Shown here one piece after another: positions 5,998-8,522 of a stretch of DNA of 8,522 nucleotides. The position numbers were made by a program, and so were the translations under genes. Below the pieces are notes generated by a model. The model was given only the letters and a program-made list of their open reading frames with translations. It was not told the origin of the DNA and made no database searches. Origin of the DNA: Actinomycetota bacterium (GTDB lineage: Bacteria; Actinomycetota; Actinomycetes; Nanopelagicales; Nanopelagicaceae); contig CANCUC010000028.1 in NCBI GenBank assembly GCA_947381255.1, positions 1-8,522 on the forward strand, given 5' to 3'. Every line of letters begins with the position of its first letter. Position 1 is the stretch's first letter.

Positions 5998-6456
5998 TTA
6001 AGCTACTTCGACCGTCAATTCGATCTCGACTGGGGCGTTGAGAGGCAGTTCGGCAACGCCGAATGCGCTGCGGGCGTGCTTGCCATTGGCATCGCCAAAG
6101 ATGTGGATCAGAACTTCTGATGCGCCGTTAACTACGCCCGGTGCGGCGATAAATCCTGGAACTCCGTTTACGTAGCCAACTACACGAACGACCTTCACGA
6201 TGGAATCAACTGGAGCAACTAACTCAACTGCAGCCAGCGCATTAAGGATGCAGAGTTGAGCCATCTCTTTAGCCTGCTCGGGAGTTACTTCTCCACCTAC
6301 TTTTCCAATGAATGGAATCTGTCCGTCTAGGAGTGGAAGTTGTCCGGCGGTGAAGACCAAGTTTCCGGTACGAACTGCTGGGACGTACGCGGCAACAGGT
6401 AGAGCAGCCACTGGAAGTGTCAGATTGAGTTCAGCGAGTTTTGCGCGAACATCCAT
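5998..6456 (-). CDS. RidA/YjgF-family protein (reactive enamine/imine deaminase)
   Basis: 152 residues of the YjgF/YER057c/UK114 family. RidA proteins form trimers in the cytoplasm and hydrolyse reactive enamine or imine intermediates, such as those released by PLP-dependent dehydratases. LVFTAGQLPLLDG (33-45), the long central helix with QLCILNALAAVE, and HARSAFGVAELP (127-138) with substrate-binding Arg129 are visible, then the closing strand VEIELTVEV. The length suits the longer actinobacterial branch found beside crp (Rv3678c type), not the 128-residue archetype, so its exact substrate may differ. ATG follows directly on the TAA of the DUF4177 gene, with GGGTGG as ribosome binding site. 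It is the last gene of its operon. Confidence 0.9.
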   Translation of the reverse strand: MDVRAKLAELNLTLPVAALPVAAYVPAVRTGNLVFTAGQLPLLDGQIPFIGKVGGEVTPEQAKEMAQLCILNALAAVELVAPVDSIVKVVRVVGYVNGVPGFIAAPGVVNGASEVLIHIFGDANGKHARSAFGVAELPLNAPVEIELTVEVA

Positions 6457-6615
6457 TTATGCAACCACCCTTTTCATATAAGCAACTAAATTATCTCCGC
6501 CACCTGGTGCAGGAATTACTTGTACTAACTCCCACCCTTCAGAACCCCAGTTATCAAGGATCTGCTTAGTTGCGTGAGTAAGTAGCGGGACTGTTACATA
6601 TTCAAACTTGGTCAT
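6457..6615 (-). CDS. DUF4177-like small protein (52 aa)
   Basis: 52-residue protein beginning MTKFEYVTVPLL, with NWGSEGWELVQVIP in the middle and ending NLVAYMKRVVA. The F-E-Y-V start, G-W-E-L-V core and terminal (Y)-(M/L)-K-R match DUF4177 proteins, which are 50-60 residues long, cytoplasmic and of unknown function. Its ATG shares one base with the yqeY stop (TAATG), and its TAA is followed at once by the ridA ATG, so it is locked between two translated genes. A very strong ribosome binding site supports expression. A protein of this type also sits next to ridA in mycobacteria (Rv3678A, from memory), which points to a joint role with RidA. Confidence 0.85.
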   Translation of the reverse strand: MTKFEYVTVPLLTHATKQILDNWGSEGWELVQVIPAPGGGDNLVAYMKRVVA

Positions 6616-7073
6616 TAGTTACCTCCTGTGAGCGCGGCTTTCACCAACGCAGATACGGTGCCACCATCGGCCTTGCCAGCAATCTTTGGAGAAATAATCT
6701 TCATTACCTGACCCATACCTGCGGGACCAGTTGCGCCAGTTTCAGCGATGGCAGCGCTAATTAATTCTTTGATCTCTGCCTCTGAAAGTTGTGCAGGTAA
6801 ATATGTAATGATGAATTCGCCTTCGAGTTTCTCACGCTCTGCGCGGTCGGGACGTCCACCTTCAGCGAATGCTTCTGCAGCTTCCCGGCGCTTCTTCGCC
6901 TCTCGAGAGAGTACGGTGATTAACTCTGGCTCTGAGAGGGTACGAGCCTCTTTGCCTGATACCTCTTCATTGGTTATCGCGGTTAAAACCATGCGGATCG
7001 TTCCGGATTTGAGTTCGTCGCGAGAGCGAATCGCCTCTGTGAGATCGTGCTGCAGTATCTCTTTGAGTCCCAT
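6615..7073 (-). CDS. GatB/YqeY domain protein
   Basis: 152 residues covering the whole YqeY domain, normal for the free-standing family. It begins MGLKEILQHDLTEAIRSRDE, followed by the conserved EL.....REAKKRREAAEAF....R.D stretch (about 50-80), LPAQLSEAEI (about 92-101) and the C-terminal MGQVMKIISPKIAGKADGG. The domain is related to the tRNA-binding tail of GatB, the subunit of glutamyl/aspartyl-tRNA amidotransferase; the role of the stand-alone protein is not settled. A GAGAAG-like ribosome binding site lies eight bases before the ATG. First gene of the yqeY-DUF4177-ridA operon. Only 14 bases separate it from the divergent phosphoesterase, so its promoter must reach into that gene. Confidence 0.92.
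   Translation of the reverse strand: MGLKEILQHDLTEAIRSRDELKSGTIRMVLTAITNEEVSGKEARTLSEPELITVLSREAKKRREAAEAFAEGGRPDRAEREKLEGEFIITYLPAQLSEAEIKELISAAIAETGATGPAGMGQVMKIISPKIAGKADGGTVSALVKAALTGGN
6621..6627 (-). promoter_or_regulatory. Strong Shine-Dalgarno AGGAGGT for the DUF4177 gene
   Basis: AGGAGGT on the minus strand, five bases before the ATG at 6615. It lies inside yqeY, where the same bases encode most of the closing Thr-Gly-Gly-Asn. It fixes the start of the 52-aa gene and is the best ribosome binding site in the window. Confidence 0.8.
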
Positions 7074-7087
7074 AGGGGTATCTTCTC

Positions 7088-7909
7088 ATGCCTATGAGCT
7101 ATCGACTACGGGAAGCATCTCTCCCAGTTCTTCCTGCGGGACATGAGCCAATTCGCGTGCTGCACTTTTCAGATTTGCACCTCACGCCTAAGCGCTCTAC
7201 CGAGATTCGAGATATCAAGAGCTTTGCGGCGCTCAAGCCCGACCTGGTGATTAGTACCGGTGATTTCTTGGCTGATAAAGAGGCTGTACCGGTTGCACTA
7301 GACGCCCTCGATTCACTCCTTCAACTTCCCGGTCTCTTCGTCTTTGGCTCTAACGATTACTACGCACCTAAGCCTAAGAATCCATTTACCTACTTATTAC
7401 GCGATCACGGAAAGCGAATCTTGGGAGATTTACTTCCGGTGGAAGATCTACGTAGTGGCCTGACCGTGCGTGGTTGGAAAGATCTCAATCACCAGCGAGC
7501 AACTTTGAAGGTAAAAGGAACGACCATTGAATTTCGCGGAACAGATGATGCCCATCTTGAACGCGATAACTATTCTCTCGTAGCGGGCACGCCGGAAGAT
7601 TGCGATCTCGCGGTTGGAGTTACACACGCCCCGTACCTACGAATTATTGAATCGATGAGTAACGATAACCTCGACTTAATTTTCGCCGGGCATACACATG
7701 GAGGTCAGGTCAGGCTTCCGTGGCCAGGTGGCTCAAAAGCGCTCACAACAAATTGCGACTTACCCAATTGGCGAGCCCGCGGAGTTTCGCGTGTAAAAGG
7801 TGAACCTTGGCTCAACGTTTCAGCGGGTATGGGCACATCCCCCTTTGCGCGCATTCGCGTGGCATCTCCGCCAGAGATCTCTCTGATTACCCTCGAGAGT
7901 AGTTTGTAA
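7088..7909 (+). CDS. Calcineurin-like metallophosphoesterase (YkuE/YaeI type)
   Basis: 273 residues with the two-metal phosphoesterase signature: SDLHL (Asp29, His31), TGDF (Asp59), GSND (Asn89), THAPY (His180) and GHTHGGQVRLPWPGG (His202, His204). GSND replaces the usual GNHD/E, a variant I associate with actinobacterial members of this subfamily. There is no clear signal peptide or membrane segment, so it is likely cytoplasmic. The substrate is unknown; related proteins act on nucleotide-linked lipids or phosphodiesters. A second in-frame ATG at 7094 (MSYRLREAS) is also plausible, since TATCTT at 7079-7084 is a fair -10 for it, while AGGGG nine bases before 7088 favours the first ATG. Its end overlaps the convergent GNAT gene by 23 bases. 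Confidence 0.93.
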   Translation: MPMSYRLREASLPVLPAGHEPIRVLHFSDLHLTPKRSTEIRDIKSFAALKPDLVISTGDFLADKEAVPVALDALDSLLQLPGLFVFGSNDYYAPKPKNPFTYLLRDHGKRILGDLLPVEDLRSGLTVRGWKDLNHQRATLKVKGTTIEFRGTDDAHLERDNYSLVAGTPEDCDLAVGVTHAPYLRIIESMSNDNLDLIFAGHTHGGQVRLPWPGGSKALTTNCDLPNWRARGVSRVKGEPWLNVSAGMGTSPFARIRVASPPEISLITLESSL

Positions 7910-8522
7910 ACTCACCAATCATCGTAAAGCCCGCCTTCTCATAAGCTCTCTGTGCGGCGAAATTTGTTGGACGAACTCCTAAACCTACGAGATCTATTCC
8001 CAGTGAGTGTGCGTGCGACAAAATTCCTTGAGAAAGCTTTGTTGCATATCCCTTACCGCGCTCTTCACTTCTGGTCACGACCGATGCCATCACATGAAAA
8101 CCTGATTGCCATTTAACTATTACGGCTGCCGCAGTAAGTTGACCCTCTTCATTTCGCAGACCGCCCCAGAAAATTACTTCAGGATCTCCGGGTCGGACTG
8201 AAGAGTCCGATGCATGCTCATCAATTATTGAGTTGATCTCGACTGCATCTGTAAGAAGTTCGATGTGAGAAGCGTGTGGAGCAGTTGTCGCTTCCCAAAA
8301 TTGGAAGCCCCCGCCTCGTATTGAGAACTCTGGATTATTTAGTGAGTTAAGGGGAGTCGCTGCAATGTCGCTGCAACGTGGATCTAGATATGCACCTTCG
8401 CCATAAAGATGTCCATAGAACGGTTCACCCGTTACAACAAATGAAAAGGTGCTGTGATTCTTATAAGCAGCGACAAAGTTCTCTTCAGAGATGTAGTACT
8501 TAGCGGGGTTCTTATCTTTAAG
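7887..8522 (-). CDS. GNAT-family N-acetyltransferase, 5'-truncated by window edge
   Basis: The frame is open from the right edge down to the TAA at 7887-7889, giving 211 residues without a start, so the gene begins outside the window. The C-terminal half is a GNAT domain: a V-I-F-W-G-G-L and L-T-A-A-A-V-I-V-K strand pair, then MASVVT and the acetyl-CoA pyrophosphate-binding loop RGKGYA (8043-8060), and the closing NFAAQRAYEKAGF-x-x-I-G-E signature. The preceding about 110 residues contain HSTFSFVVTGEPFYG and WEATTAAPH and resemble no motif I know; they may be a degenerate second GNAT lobe. The acceptor substrate cannot be told. The in-frame GTG/ATG near 8093 is internal, since the conserved fold extends well upstream of it. 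Confidence 0.85.
   Translation of the reverse strand, partial: LKDKNPAKYYISEENFVAAYKNHSTFSFVVTGEPFYGHLYGEGAYLDPRCSDIAATPLNSLNNPEFSIRGGGFQFWEATTAPHASHIELLTDAVEINSIIDEHASDSSVRPGDPEVIFWGGLRNEEGQLTAAAVIVKWQSGFHVMASVVTRSEERGKGYATKLSQGILSHAHSLGIDLVGLGVRPTNFAAQRAYEKAGFTMIGEFTNYSRG

Noticed and set aside
7887..8093. A 68-residue gene starting at 8093
   Set aside because: This is only the C-terminal part of the GNAT gene; the same frame stays open to the window edge with conserved sequence upstream.

Overview
The window looks like chromosomal DNA from an actinomycete (phylum Actinomycetota). The main evidence is the crp and nth pair with a downstream thioredoxin and CvpA/MarP-type membrane gene, an acetyl-CoA synthetase nearby, and ridA, a DUF4177 gene and a metallophosphoesterase on the other side. 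From memory this matches the order around Rv3667-Rv3683 in Mycobacterium tuberculosis, in a compacted form. Base composition is near balanced by eye, TTA codons are frequent, and spacers are tiny or absent. Small secreted proteins with a 'C-T-K ... Y-T-C-T-K ... K-L-V-W' signature also occur. Together these suggest a streamlined lineage such as freshwater Nanopelagicales (acI). That placement is inference.

Layout. Positions 1-1917 (+): acetyl-CoA synthetase, 5' end outside the window. 1918-2250 (-): small secreted two-cysteine protein. 2323-4024 (-): a three-gene operon nth, tlpA-like and cvpA-like, coupled by 4-nt stop/start overlaps. 4025-4095: divergent promoter region. 4096-4785 (+): Crp/GlxR-type cAMP-responsive regulator. 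4802-5938 (-): large secreted protein that looks like a bacterial relative of plant EXORDIUM / phosphate-induced protein 1. 5998-7073 (-): operon yqeY, DUF4177 gene, ridA. 7088-7909 (+): calcineurin-like metallophosphoesterase. 7887-8522 (-): GNAT acetyltransferase, 5' end outside the window. No stretch over 300 bases lacks a gene. I see no tRNA, rRNA, CRISPR or mobile element.

How the parts fit. Crp probably senses cAMP; acetate activation by Acs is a classical target of such regulators, but I see no clear full Crp operator here. TlpA would work on thiols outside the membrane, and both secreted proteins beside it carry an even number of cysteines after the signal peptide. RidA, YqeY, Nth and the phosphoesterase are housekeeping or damage-control functions.

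The most notable non-coding signal is that four genes have a TANNNT hexamer exactly six bases before the start codon, which indicates leaderless mRNAs. Two of these promoters, those of the two secreted-protein genes, have an inverted repeat directly upstream. The most notable gene is the EXORDIUM-like protein, which carries an H-E-x-x-E motif.
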